A DNA stretch of 64,000 bases from Sanghuangporus weigelae (taxonomy: Eukaryota; Basidiomycota; Agaricomycetes; Hymenochaetales; Hymenochaetaceae): positions 3,038,001 to 3,102,000 of the forward strand of contig CP137320.1 in NCBI GenBank assembly GCA_033182465.1, given 5' to 3'. Under the pieces are notes generated by a model. That model was given only the letters and a program-made list of their open reading frames with translations. It was not told the origin of the DNA and searched no databases. The translations under genes and the position numbers were made by a program. Each line of letters starts with the position of its first letter. Position 1 is the stretch's first letter. Below are positions 45,484 through 55,312 of the stretch, piece by piece.

Positions 45484-46074
45484 ATGGTCCTTTATGAAGT
45501 ATACTACATAGTATGCACGGCAACAGTTGGTACGCGTGACTGTTACATCGAAACCAAGCGACACCTTCAAGATACAATGCATTCCAATCCACCAAACCCA
45601 ATAGTACCCAAGAAACGAGAGGAACTCACGATCACAACTCGGACCCCTCGAACTGTGAACCCGATAACTTGGAGAATGATTGGATGGTATAGACTGGAGT
45701 TGCACACACCATGTCCAGCATCTACAATACAGGCAAACCTTTATTTACCAAGAGATGCAAACCTGGAGACCAAGCAATTACAACTCCTTATACAACGAAG
45801 AATATGGCATTACATTCGAGACATACGATATGAAGACAAAGCATGGCTAGTCACCAGAACCCAGCAGAACCCGCCAGCAGAGCTTATGCAGTTCATGATA
45901 TGCCTTGGACCATACTCTACACTGACCCGACACCTTAACACGGACGTGCGAGTTATGCTTACCCTCGCTGGACCTCGAGATGAATTCCGAAGAATCACAT
46001 ACCGAGCAGCCTACATCGCTCCAAGAGCAAAGATGCCACTCAATGACGGCAATGACATCATTATGGAGTACTGA
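45484..46074 (+). CDS. Unrecognised 196-aa ORF in repeat X, copy 1
   Basis: ATG to TGA, 196 codons. The protein is moderately basic with no signal peptide, no membrane helix and no motif I recognise; the longest conserved block shared with the second copy covers PRTVNPITWRMIGWYR to RRIWHYIRDIRY. A later in-frame ATG (MHSNPPNP) could be the start. It differs from the copy at 46996 by nine residues, every one explained by transitions. It may be a genuine repeat-borne protein of unknown role, or an open frame preserved by chance in a young duplication. An antisense open frame of 87 codons overlaps its start. Confidence 0.4.
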   Translation: MVLYEVYYIVCTATVGTRDCYIETKRHLQDTMHSNPPNPIVPKKREELTITTRTPRTVNPITWRMIGWYRLELHTPCPASTIQANLYLPRDANLETKQLQLLIQRRIWHYIRDIRYEDKAWLVTRTQQNPPAELMQFMICLGPYSTLTRHLNTDVRVMLTLAGPRDEFRRITYRAAYIAPRAKMPLNDGNDIIMEY

Positions 46075-46084
46075 CAGTGGAGCA

Positions 46085-46262
46085 TTCCATATTGGAGCAC
46101 CATCTCTATTGTCTCAGTCAGCAACTCCACAGAATACTGTCATAGTGGAGACGACTTTACAAAGATTGGAGCAAAGTGGAGCAAAGCGCAGCAGGATGAC
46201 AAAGGAACAGATGTAATGGTGGAGAAAGGTGGAGAAAAGTGGAGTAAAGTGGAGACAGGATG
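46085..46262 (+). repeat. Degenerate GGAGNAAAG array in X
   Basis: Purine-rich direct repeats built on gtggag: ggtggagaaagg, tggagaaaag, tggagtaaag, tggagacagg, with more dispersed copies upstream. The corresponding array in X copy 2 is at about 47588-47772. It could be a binding-site cluster, a polypurine priming region or simple slippage. Confidence 0.6.
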
Positions 46263-46595
46263 AGTAAGAAATAGGACGGAAAATGGAATATCTGGGAGCA
46301 TAAATAGTTGTAGGATTAGACCCTCATTTTCCCATCTTTCGATCCTCTTAACACACTGGTGTAAAGCTTGCCCTACAGCAAGCTATTACTGTGTGCTTTG
46401 TACTATCACGCCTCTTGGAAATCCCAATCTGCTTTACTATCACCTCGTATCTGAAAGCATCCATAACTCGGACCGCGACTAGGAAGGCCAGTAAGGGACC
46501 GCGTGGTACAGCCAGACGTGGGTAGATAAGATCACCTCTGCACAACACACCGCTGCTTAGGCAAAAAGATCAAACCGGTGTAACCCCGGGCCTAC

Positions 46596-48106
46596 TGAAA
46601 GGATCCGCTCAAAATCTCACATCAGGATCGACGCGATCAGCAGATCCACACGATCAGCTTTCCAAACGCGACCGGTAACCAAGCCAGCTATCACGGGCCC
46701 AAGCGATTGAGCGGCCTAGGCAACAGTAACCCGTTACCACCCGAGCGCTAGAAGCACCGAAGCGGATACGTAATCCCGCTAACAGCTAACACTGTGACCG
46801 CCTATTACCGCGAACTACCACTCTAACGCCGCCGACCAAGCAACCAGAGCGACCTCGATCAAAAGAAGCGATCAAACTTCTTAGAAGTCCAGAAGCACAA
46901 CTACTAAAGCCTAAACGCTAAAAGACTAAAGGCTAATAAGGTTTATGGAGACCTCACTGGCATTTCAGCACTGTCAAGTCTGTGCATGAGTTTACATGGT
47001 CCTTTATGAAGTATACTACATAGTATGCATGGCAACAGTTGGTACGCGTGACTGTCACATCGAAACCGAGCGACACCTTCAAGATACAATGCATTCCAAT
47101 CCACCAAACCCAGTGGTACCCAAGAAACGAGAGGAACTCACGATCACAACTCGGACCCCTCGAACTGTGAACCCGATAACTTGGAGAATGATTGGATGGT
47201 ATAGACCGGAGTTGCACACACCATGTCCAGCATCTACAATACAGGCAAACCTTTATTTACCGAGAGATGCAAACCTGGAGACCAAACAGTTACAACTCCT
47301 TATACAACGAAGGATATGGCACTACATTCGAGACATACGATATGAAGGCAAAGCATGGCTAGTCACCAGAACCCAGCAGAATCCGCCAGCAGAGCTTATG
47401 CAATTCATGATATGCCTTGGACCATACTCTACACCAACCCGACACCTTAACACTGACATGCGAGTTATGCTTACCCTCGCTGGACCTCGAGATGAATTCC
47501 GAAGAATCACATACCGAGCAGCCTACATCGCTCCAAGGGCAAAGATGCCACTCAATGACGGCAATGACATCGTTATGGAGTACTGATAGTGGAGCATTCC
47601 ATATCGGAGCACCACCTCTATTGTCTCAGTCAGCAACTCCACAGAATTCTGTCATAGTGGAGACGACCTTACAAAGATTGGAGCAAGGTGGAGCGAAGCG
47701 CAGCAGGATGACAAAGGAAAAGATGTAAGGTGGAGAAAGGTGGAGAAAAGTGGAGTAAAGTGGAGACAGGATGAGTAAGAAATAGGATGGAAAATGGAAT
47801 ATTTGAGAGCATAAATAGCTGTAGGATTAGGCCCTCATTTCCCCATCTTTCGATCCTCTTAACACACTGGTGTAAAGCTTGCCCTACAGTGAGCTATTAC
47901 TGTGTGCTTTGTACTATCACGCCTCTTGGAAATCCCAATCTGCTTTACTATCACCTCGTATCTGAAAGCATCCATAACTCGGACAGCGACTAAGAAGGCT
48001 AGTAAGGGACCGCGTGGTACAGCCAGACGTGGGTAGATAAGATCACCTCTGCACAACACATCGCTGCTTTGGCAAAAGGATCGAACCGGTGTAACCCCGG
48101 GCCTAC
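46596..48106. repeat. Tandem unit X, copy 2 (uninterrupted)
   Basis: 1511 bp directly adjoining copy 1, head to tail. It carries the two empty target sites for the solo LTRs of copy 1 and its own copy of the 196-codon ORF. The high identity with copy 1 indicates a recent tandem duplication or an LTR-LTR arrangement. Confidence 0.88.
46996..47586 (+). CDS. Unrecognised 196-aa ORF in repeat X, copy 2
   Basis: Same length, start and stop as the ORF at 45484, offset by 1512 bases. Replacements relative to copy 1 include T to M at 12, Y to H, K to E, two I to V, two L to P, D to G and V to M, about 95 percent identity. Most base changes alter the protein, which argues against strong purifying selection since the duplication, although no stop or frameshift has appeared. 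No family recognised. Confidence 0.4.
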   Translation: MVLYEVYYIVCMATVGTRDCHIETERHLQDTMHSNPPNPVVPKKREELTITTRTPRTVNPITWRMIGWYRPELHTPCPASTIQANLYLPRDANLETKQLQLLIQRRIWHYIRDIRYEGKAWLVTRTQQNPPAELMQFMICLGPYSTPTRHLNTDMRVMLTLAGPRDEFRRITYRAAYIAPRAKMPLNDGNDIVMEY

Positions 48107-48130
48107 TCCCTAACACCTACTCTCTAACAG

Positions 48131-49216
48131 GTAGGCATGTGGTACATTGGCATGCCAAGCCGCTGACTCACACTGCCAAGCCAAACTCCACTGGTGCCTG
48201 TATTATTGCAGATACTTGATATTTCATGCTATTGGATGCCCCCCTCACGTTGCCGCTCTCAGATTTCACCTGGGCACTCCGGCAGTGGCCCTTGGTGACC
48301 CAGATGACTCAGGAGATGTTGTCAGACAGTAGGACATGTCGGCAACAGCAGCAGAGTATATATAGAGCTTCTATTAGGTTGGTAGACAAGACGACCATCT
48401 CAGAGGAAGAGAGCATGTACCAGACCGAGCGCCAGAGTTCGAGATATCCCTCACTCTGAGTCTCCCCTCATGTACTGAGCTCCCCCCTTGACTATATACT
48501 ATCTTTGACATCTCCTCTTGCTTGACCCATCATTCTACTTGCCTTCGCCGCCTCTGATACGCCTCGGCCGCTCTGATATTCAGCGAGCATGCAGAAGCTC
48601 GGGATTTAACCCTGAGCCTCCTCCCCGCACTTTGTACCTCGTCGGCGCCCCTCTATCTGACATCGGCGACCCTTCAGTGACACAGGCCTCCTATCAGACT
48701 CCTCTGCGGCACCCTTTCCAGCCTTTCACCCCAGCTTAGTCCATATACTCATCTTATACAGTCCTTTTCTTTCACCTATCACATTTATGCTATTTCGGCG
48801 GACTTGTGTAGCCTCCCCCTCATTCCTGTACCCCTCTATTCGACGTCGGCGGCTATCCAGCAGCACAGACATAGTACCCGATGACCTAGCGGTGCCTTCT
48901 CCACCCACTTGCTCCAGTTCAGCCCTTATATTCACCTCATACGGTCCTGCCAACCCTGTGTCTGAGTTTCCACCACGTTGGCAGTATCCTGTGATCCCCC
49001 CTTTCGAGTGGCAGCCCTATTAGCTTATCCCTTTCATACTTCGGCATCTCTAGACCCATCCATCACGTCTCTGATGGTCCCCGGCATCTGCTGGATAGTG
49101 GGGATTTAGAGTCTGATAGCATTGGCATCTCGTTTTTGGAGGTTTCTTCATACATTCAGCACCCTCAGTAGGACAGACATTGGTAATGCCTTCAGAGACA
49201 CACACCAACCACTACA
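48131..49216. repeat. Partial, decayed copy of solo LTR 1
   Basis: Aligns with 42630-43740, the 3-prime 1.1 kb of LTR 1, from GTAGGCATGTGGTACAT to the terminal ACA. The 5-prime 725 bp are missing. Differences are dominated by C-to-T and G-to-A at CpG sites (for example CGGCGTG in LTR 1 against TGGCATG here). The TATA box is retained (tatatatagag, about 48357). A 24-base spacer separates it from X copy 2. Confidence 0.85.
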
Positions 49217-49589
49217 GCGTGGGTGCCCAGGTAGATCATTTCGCCCCAAGTGAACAAGACTGTTATGACTATTGTTCAGGATAGTCTTTGCGGTATCCGC
49301 AAGTTCATCTCGCGTGATTGTTCATCTTGTGCTTTCTTGTCGAGACCATACAATAGCAGGGGCCTTCAGTTCATTGATGATTCAGAGGATGTTGAAGTGT
49401 GAAGAACATGTGTAAATCTGTCAAATACTGATTGCCCTGCGTGTGCCAGAGTTGATACCAGAAATAAAGTACTAGTGCCCTTTATTACTTAACATTGCGA
49501 GTCATTAAAGTAAGCAGGGATGGTGAAGGAAGACAGGATGAAGGTTGTTGGTGGCAAGAGGACAAGAAATTGACGCATCCCATTGCCCA

Positions 49590-49735
49590 CATTGATCGCC
49601 TGGTGATCGCCCACAGATCACCTGCAGATCACCCACTGAATGTGGTGATCGCCCGCTGAACGACCCGCAGACTGCCCACTGAATGCAGTGATCGCCCATG
49701 GAACAGCCCGCTGAGTGACCACTAATTGCCTACCT
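49590..49735. repeat. Degenerate minisatellite
   Basis: Units around gtgatcgccc and cccactgaatg recur; the block starting cccactgaatg at about 49632 recurs at 49675, a period of about 43 bases with drift. On the minus strand it reads open for 64 codons (GRSPHSVGD, GRSPGDQC), a by-product of the repeat. Confidence 0.55.
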
Positions 49736-50060
49736 GAGTGCAACCAGTAGCAAAATTGCAAATCATGTCAGTTGTGACATTGAAAATCTCACAAAGAGGG
49801 AAATCACGAGTGACATAATAAGTTGCCACCATGACTCAACTTCAAATTTTCCTTTCTGTTGCAAACATGTTGCTATTTGTAATCTCAGATGGGTTGAAAC
49901 CCCTTTTGCAATCGATTACGCAATTTATTATCTCAACAAAACCGTCAGGCACATTGCATTAATAAGTCACAACCCTGCCACAATCATTGACACAATTATT
50001 AATTTTGCTTCTACTTTCAACCGTTATCGCAGCACTGCCGAAACCGGTATTTGCCTGCTA

Positions 50061-50084
50061 TGAAGGTTTTCTGAACATACTGTA
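50061..50084. repeat. Isolated end of an element-B relative
   Basis: gaaggttttctgaacatactg followed by TA matches the right end of element B (caaggttttctgaacacgctg, TA) with three differences. No matching left end was found in the preceding kilobase, so this is a truncated or diverged copy. Confidence 0.5.
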
Positions 50085-50431
50085 ATTGTTCGCGTGAGAT
50101 TATATTTATAATGCAATTATCGAATATGGTAATGCTCGGGTTAGGTTAATGTCGCCATTTGTTTATCTACAGCGCATCCTTTTCCGGTCCTGACTTGACT
50201 TATATCAAGTATCGATTACAGCGCAGACAACGCGAACTGATTCTGGTCCTGTATCATCTATTCAGTGGCTGCCCGGGATTCTTCATGAATTGTTGCAGCA
50301 AGTCGATAACATGAAGGACAGCTCATCATTGGTCACTGGCATGTCTAGATAAGGAAACCTGGCGGACAATAAGGGTGGGGCTTCGTGTCGTTCTCGTTCG
50401 ACAAGACCGTGAAACGGAAGCGACTTGTAGT

Positions 50432-51131
50432 ATGTGCCAGGATAAGCAAAAGCTTAAGGATGTTCGAACCCCGAGTCGAGTCGTTTTAGAGGAAGTAGAT
50501 GAACAGACTGCCGAAACCCAAACACGCGATGAACCAGAAGAAAACCGAGAACGCCAGCAGCAGACTCCATCGATCGACGAAACACCAGCTCCCAGGAGAC
50601 ACCAAGGGAAGCTTCTCGCTCGACTGCAACGCCTACCTGCCTTCACCCCATCTCTCGTGTTGGAAAATAGTGGAAGCGTTGCACGCGATCATCTCGCTGC
50701 AGAACGCACATTCCTTGCTTATGTCCGGACATCACTAGGTTGCGCTGCTGCAGGTTGTTGGTCTGTAGCTTTTCTAATCTAATCTGCTCACAGGTTGATC
50801 GTCTACGTTTAGCTCTTGTACAACTAATAGCCATGACTCCTACGGATGTATCCATGCCTTTACAGACCTTTGGTAAAATTCTTGGTGCACTGACTGAAGT
50901 ACTTGGTGTTGGAATCATGCTTATTGGTAAGCATTTTATTCTACTGTACCTGGTTATTCATTTTCTGAACTATCTGCAATCATAGCCGTTTTTCGCTACT
51001 TCAGCATGCAAAGAGCATTGATAGACGGCAAGTTTCCTCCTGCCGGCGTAGTCATTTGGGCAATCGTATTCGCCATGGCGGTCATCACATGTCTTACGTT
51101 TGGATTGATGCTCGCGATTGCCATGAGCTGA
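50432..51131 (+). CDS. DUF202-domain membrane protein
   Basis: Three exons (50432-50753, 50813-50926, 50986-51131), introns 59 bp, 193 residues. After a hydrophilic, glutamine-rich N-terminus comes the DUF202 module: LENSGSVARDHLAAERTFLA followed by YVRTSLGCAAAALVQLIAM (helix 1), LGALTEVLGVGIMLIAVFRY (helix 2), a short MQRALIDGKFPPAG loop and VVIWAIVFAMAVITCLTFGL (helix 3). The RDHxAAERTFLAW-like signature is the family hallmark and is shared with the membrane domain of VTC polyphosphate complexes; function of the stand-alone fungal proteins is not established. The second exon begins at CTCTTG after TTTAG, because only that acceptor restores the frame. The first ATG in frame is used; an additional upstream exon cannot be excluded. 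Confidence 0.85.
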
Positions 51132-51263
51132 AGGACCTTATACAGATAGGTTACGATTCGTCACGACTTTCCTTTCTTTTGTGCAATAAAGACAAATATC
51201 GCAAGCACGATTTGACATCGCGGGCTCAGATCAGAAAATCCAATCGCTTAGTCTCAACTCTCA

Positions 51264-52180
51264 TCATTCGCTATCCTGCACTTCTGGAACTCCATTACGC
51301 CATTTGACGCCACACGCAGTCGCTGTCCTCATCGCGATCTCGCGCACAGCGTTTATTTCTTCAATGCTTGCTCCTGCACGACGTGCGCTTTCTAGGTGCC
51401 ATTTGATCTGGGTCGGAGTGTCCATAGCGACGAGAGCAGCGACAAGGATAAAGGACGTTTCGCGCTGGGCAAGAACATTTTGGGCTCCCCAGACATGTCC
51501 GCACGCAATGGCTCTTCCAAACCAGCCTGAAAAATCAGGCAAACTCGACTTATCAGACGTAGACAACAAAGAGGACACATGCACGAACCCATATCCGGAT
51601 GAATCTTATAGAATGTTGATTTAACAGACTCGGTGATATTGCCATGCAATGCAGAGAAGAACTCGTCTCCAGAAGCGAGCATGTCAGAAACTGTGAGATT
51701 CTCCGTTTCGCTGTTCAAGCATGTCAATTGTTTGGCCGAGACCGACGATGATAATAAGTAACCCACCGCACGAGCTTTGTGTCCCTCAATTCATCAGGCG
51801 TCGCTTCGTACAATGCGACTAAAGCAGATATCGCCTTTTTCGCAGATTTATTCAGTGGTAAACTTCATTCGTTGAAACTCTCGACGTACCCTTGAATATC
51901 CACTGATCAAACCGGCCTTGAACAAGGCCTCCCGCATCCTCACAACAGCCTGACGCTTAACATCACCAGTTGCGGTCAGTGCAATAAGTTCTGCGAGCAC
52001 AAACTTGAGCACAAATGGCAATGCTTCGGGTCGATTGCTTGCACTGAATGCAACAGCCGCAACGATGTACCACGGGCTTTCGAGCGCTTGATCAACCTTG
52101 CTGAGACCCGCTGTGGCGGGAGTCGCAGGGTAAAGCGACTTCAATTGTTCGAGGAGTTCAGTGGACACGATCTCCGACAT
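51264..52180 (-). CDS. AhpD/carboxymuconolactone-decarboxylase-like protein
   Basis: Four exons (52180-51890, 51834-51767, 51710-51589, 51526-51264) give 247 residues with consistent phases. The fold family is the all-helical AhpD-like group. MREALFKAGLISGYSR sits where family members carry the helix near the catalytic CxxC, but no CxxC is present here, so peroxidase activity is doubtful. The C-terminal half (GWFGRAIACGHVWGAQNVLA, then AALVAMDTPTQIKWHLESAR and EINAVREIAMRTATACGVKW) matches the second helical repeat. Fungal relatives of this layout are of unknown function and often cytosolic. The gene is convergent with the DUF202 gene, 132 bases apart. Confidence 0.75.
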
Positions 52181-53506
52181 TGTAAATTGGACGAGAAAAG
52201 TTGTAAACTTTCTTCCAGGCGTGTCAGGACTAAAGTCTCTACGAGAGGGCAGGAACTATAGTGAATGTTGAGCCCATCCCAGTACTGCCAGAATACTCTC
52301 CGTGAGATAGAGAAGCGGCGGTGGGTGATATACTTTGTGATCGGATGAACCGGGTGTCGAGACAGGAATAAGTTGGTAAGCTTCTTGAGATAGATAATAA
52401 ATGTTCTAATATAGCTCAATGGTACCCTTGTAATCAAACATTATGCTAACCTGCAATCTGACAGACAATACATGAGGCTTGGCAATTGTAGCAGAATTAA
52501 CACTAAAGATGATTGAGAGTGTTGCCAACGCATCTAATCTGTCAGATCTCATCGCTTAAAAGCTCGTCGGGCTTCTAGTAGTGTCCTGAGCCTGCTGTCC
52601 TGTCCAACGGTCCCCATACTTCAAAGTCTCTTGGATGTCTAAAACAGTGGCCTGAGACCATCTCATTAAAAAGTGGAATTTGGTTTGAGATGTACGATGG
52701 TCAGGTTTATTACATGAATTACAGAAAGTTATTGGATGTGAATGTATTAGCCCCAAGTCTGTTGTCTGTCATTGCATGAATGCATAGTCGTCAAGATTTG
52801 TATAGACTAGGGGAATAGTAAATAACACAACGCATGCCTCATCGTCACACTCTTTGTTCAACAAGATGTCATAATGACCATGACTCAAGGTAAGTCGAGT
52901 TTGAGGTAGTTGAGGATATCTGTCTCAGATCTGCATGACTTTTTGCAATGCAATAAGTATAACATCGAGCATAATTATAATATCAAGAGCGGCGAGCAAT
53001 ACAAAGCGGAGCTAAACGACAGTCTCACTACAAAGACAGGGTAGAAAAGTAAAACATCAGTCCATGATTCATCACGTCATCATCGCCTCTCGCGCATTTT
53101 GAACCACACAATCCCAATAACACCAACGCCAAACCCAGCGATGAAAGCAAACAATACGAGCACGTCTCGATAATAATTATTCAAGCCGAAGCCGAAGAGC
53201 TAAGTAACAAAATTACGTCAGTCTCTCACGAAGCTTTCAAAGAAATTGAGAACGTACGAGTTGCATAATAAGACTCGCTGATACATCTACAGGGACACCT
53301 TGCAGCGTATCCGAAATCATCAAGCCAGACCCGACCTCGTTCACTGAGAGTGCTTCAAGGGTGTACTTCAGAGGGCAAAGCCACTGTAACCAACGCAGGA
53401 CGGGTGGAATGAAGTCGCATAGGTAGAAGCAAGAAGAAAAGGAACGAGACCGCCTTGTCAGCGTTCCCGATGTCGTCCTGTATCGATGTCGCGACCTAGG
53501 CAGGGG
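52181..53506. other. Intergenic, nothing recognised
   Basis: Includes the promoter of the AhpD-like gene. A minus segment at about 53080-53190 (tcatcgcctctcgcgcattttgaaccac...) may encode a short membrane helix (VLVLFAFIAGFGVGVIGIVW) with a KMRERR-like tail, possibly the end of a small gene, but I cannot build the rest. Confidence 0.35.
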
Positions 53507-55153
53507 TCAGGTCGGGGAATAGAGGTAGGAGTTGGGGAAGGCCTTCTTGATACGCTCGTCGAGGAAGTAGTACGGCGATACATAGGTAACGTCAGTAGAG
53601 TCAGTCTGGCCGGCACCGCCGGTGAGCATGCCGACGATGCGACTGTTGGCGTCAGCGACAACAGCTCCGGAGTCCCCGGGGGCGGAGAAAGCGCCGTCCT
53701 TGTGACTGTAGGGATAAACCGCAATCTCCATAGATGTCGTGTGAATGGCGTAATCCTTGTATGCACGAACAAACGACTCGATGCCAGTCGCGCGACCGAG
53801 GGTAACAGCGGTGGTGGCACCGTTCTTGACGACGATGAGACACTGTTCTCCATTTGCGTCGAGCATGGTCGGGCGGCGCAGCTCGCCATCCTTGACGAAG
53901 TCTCGAATCTGCATAAGGCCGCCACGCGGATATTTGAACTTGGCGCGGGTCTCAGCGTGAGGGTACATCTTCTTCATGAATTGGTCAGCCGTAACTTTGG
54001 TTCCTGATATAATAGTTAGACTGGACAACCTTAGTGAGATAGATCGAAATGTACCGAGATGAATAACATTGCCCCGGAAAACGTTCCAGTCGAACTTCCC
54101 GCGGTTCAGCTCAACGAGAGCCCAGTCTTCTGTAAATCGTTTGTCGCCGGTACTGATGGAAATCGGAGGGGCGTAGAGAACGTGTCCCAGGATGCGCTGG
54201 CTCTCTGCGCTCCAGAATCTAGTGACGTTATCGTGGAACTCGTACACGCTCGCCTTCGACGCCTCTGCCTTCGCCAACCTGTCCTCAAACTCCTTCCGGT
54301 TGGTAGTTGTCTTGGCGTCCTCGCCCTCGATAGCCTCCCCCAGACCCTCAAGTTCGTCCTTGTAGATATCGATCATGAGATCGTCGTGGCCAATCTTATC
54401 CATGATGGCCTCGAGAGCGTTCTGGAAGGCTTTGCTGCCGAGGTGGATGATCTCACGACGAGGCATGCTGTTGTTCTTGCGGTTGTAGAGCTCGTTAGGA
54501 TATTCGCCGGGCGGGAGAACAACATGGCGGGCGGTAAGGAGGAAGACCCGATCACTCCCGCCGCCTTCGCAGAAATATAGACAGCCGGTCCCTCCGAAGT
54601 AAGGGAAGGTCTTGGGAGCAATCTGGAGACCGAGTGCCGGAGTGAATGGGCCGCGTACGTCGGCTGTTGGGTCAACGAAGGAGACATAATCGAGGAGCTG
54701 TGGTCCGGAGAATCGGGTGAAGATGGACTCGCGGAACGCGATTTCGACGTCGATGATCTTATACTCCAAGAGAATCTCCTTGCAGCGCACTGCCGCGTCC
54801 TCGGCGTCGTCGCGGGACAGAGTCCCAGGCATGACGCCCACCCAAAGGAAAAGGGGACCGGGTTCCTTTTCGGCTTCGGCAAAGCGGACGGGGTCAATGC
54901 TCGTCCACTTGAGCTCACGGGAATCAAAGTATTTGTAAATCCGTTCACCTAGTTGGTGCCACACGGGTACGATCGCGTGGGTGCAGACGGGTCTAGCCTC
55001 CTTGGGGACGCGCTGAGCCTCGGGGCCAGTAGGTAACGGCCAGGCGAGCCCCGTGTGGTAGACGGAGAGGGGATTGGAGGGGAGGCCCCAGAAGTCGTTG
55101 TGGGCCTCGTCCAAGGGCGAATGAGAGTGAATGGCTACGAGGTCTTTCCACAT
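53507..55153 (-). CDS. Trypsin-fold serine protease-like protein
   Basis: Two exons (55153-54055, 54003-53507) with a 51-bp intron give 532 residues. A chymotrypsin-type triad can be read: histidine in VFLLTARHVVLPPG, aspartate in TEDWALVELNRG, serine in FSAPGDSGAVV, with a GG turn (GMLTGGAGQT) after it. The first 170 residues (NDFWGLPSNPLSVYHTGLAW) are a conserved agaricomycete lead domain without known function. There is no signal peptide, so an intracellular role is likely. The ATG at 55153 precedes WKDLVAIHSHSPL where family similarity starts. The frame continues upstream to 55312 and an acceptor-like TTCCAG lies there, so one more short exon is possible. The intron keeps the frame and lacks stops, so its retention would add 17 residues. 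Confidence 0.78.
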   Translation of the reverse strand: MWKDLVAIHSHSPLDEAHNDFWGLPSNPLSVYHTGLAWPLPTGPEAQRVPKEARPVCTHAIVPVWHQLGERIYKYFDSRELKWTSIDPVRFAEAEKEPGPLFLWVGVMPGTLSRDDAEDAAVRCKEILLEYKIIDVEIAFRESIFTRFSGPQLLDYVSFVDPTADVRGPFTPALGLQIAPKTFPYFGGTGCLYFCEGGGSDRVFLLTARHVVLPPGEYPNELYNRKNNSMPRREIIHLGSKAFQNALEAIMDKIGHDDLMIDIYKDELEGLGEAIEGEDAKTTTNRKEFEDRLAKAEASKASVYEFHDNVTRFWSAESQRILGHVLYAPPISISTGDKRFTEDWALVELNRGKFDWNVFRGNVIHLGTFRSISLRLSSLTIISGTKVTADQFMKKMYPHAETRAKFKYPRGGLMQIRDFVKDGELRRPTMLDANGEQCLIVVKNGATTAVTLGRATGIESFVRAYKDYAIHTTSMEIAVYPYSHKDGAFSAPGDSGAVVADANSRIVGMLTGGAGQTDSTDVTYVSPYYFLDERIKKAFPNSYLYSPT

Positions 55154-55312
55154 ATCGTTCTCGACAGCTGCGGTGGAGGTGGAAGAGAAGGTAGATCCGG
55201 CGCCGTTTCGCTCGGCGATGGCCTTGCAATCGCTAAAGAACTCCTGTTCGTCTTTGGAAGTCACTGGAACGAAAAAGCAAAAACGAAAAAGGTGAGTACG
55301 AGGAGATAGCAA

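Larger units (their letters stand above)
41752..46595. repeat. Tandem unit X, copy 1, split by two solo LTRs
   Basis: Begins TGAAAGGATCCGCTC and ends CCCCGGGCCTAC. Removing the LTR at 41905-43740 and the one at 43811-45297 with one target copy each leaves 1513 bp, against 1511 bp for copy 2, so the two inserts explain the whole length difference. The unit carries a 196-codon ORF (45484-46074). A TATA-like cataaatag followed by a pyrimidine-rich CCCTCATTTTCCC near its 3-prime part resembles the promoter/start region of fungal LTRs, so X may itself be a long LTR or a terminal-repeat derivative. Confidence 0.85.
49217..50431. other. Repeat-flank intergenic DNA
   Basis: AT-rich after 49740. Contains a short minisatellite and a remnant of an element-B end, listed separately, and the upstream region of the DUF202 gene. 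No gene seen. Confidence 0.4.

Noticed and set aside
41752-49216. One full-length retrotransposon bounded by the repeats at 42630 and 48131
   Set aside because: No gag, protease, integrase or reverse transcriptase is present between them, and X copy 2 shows LTR 1 is an independent solo insertion.
49590-49735. CRISPR-like array
   Set aside because: Units drift, there are no uniform spacers, and the organism is a eukaryote; it reads as a minisatellite.
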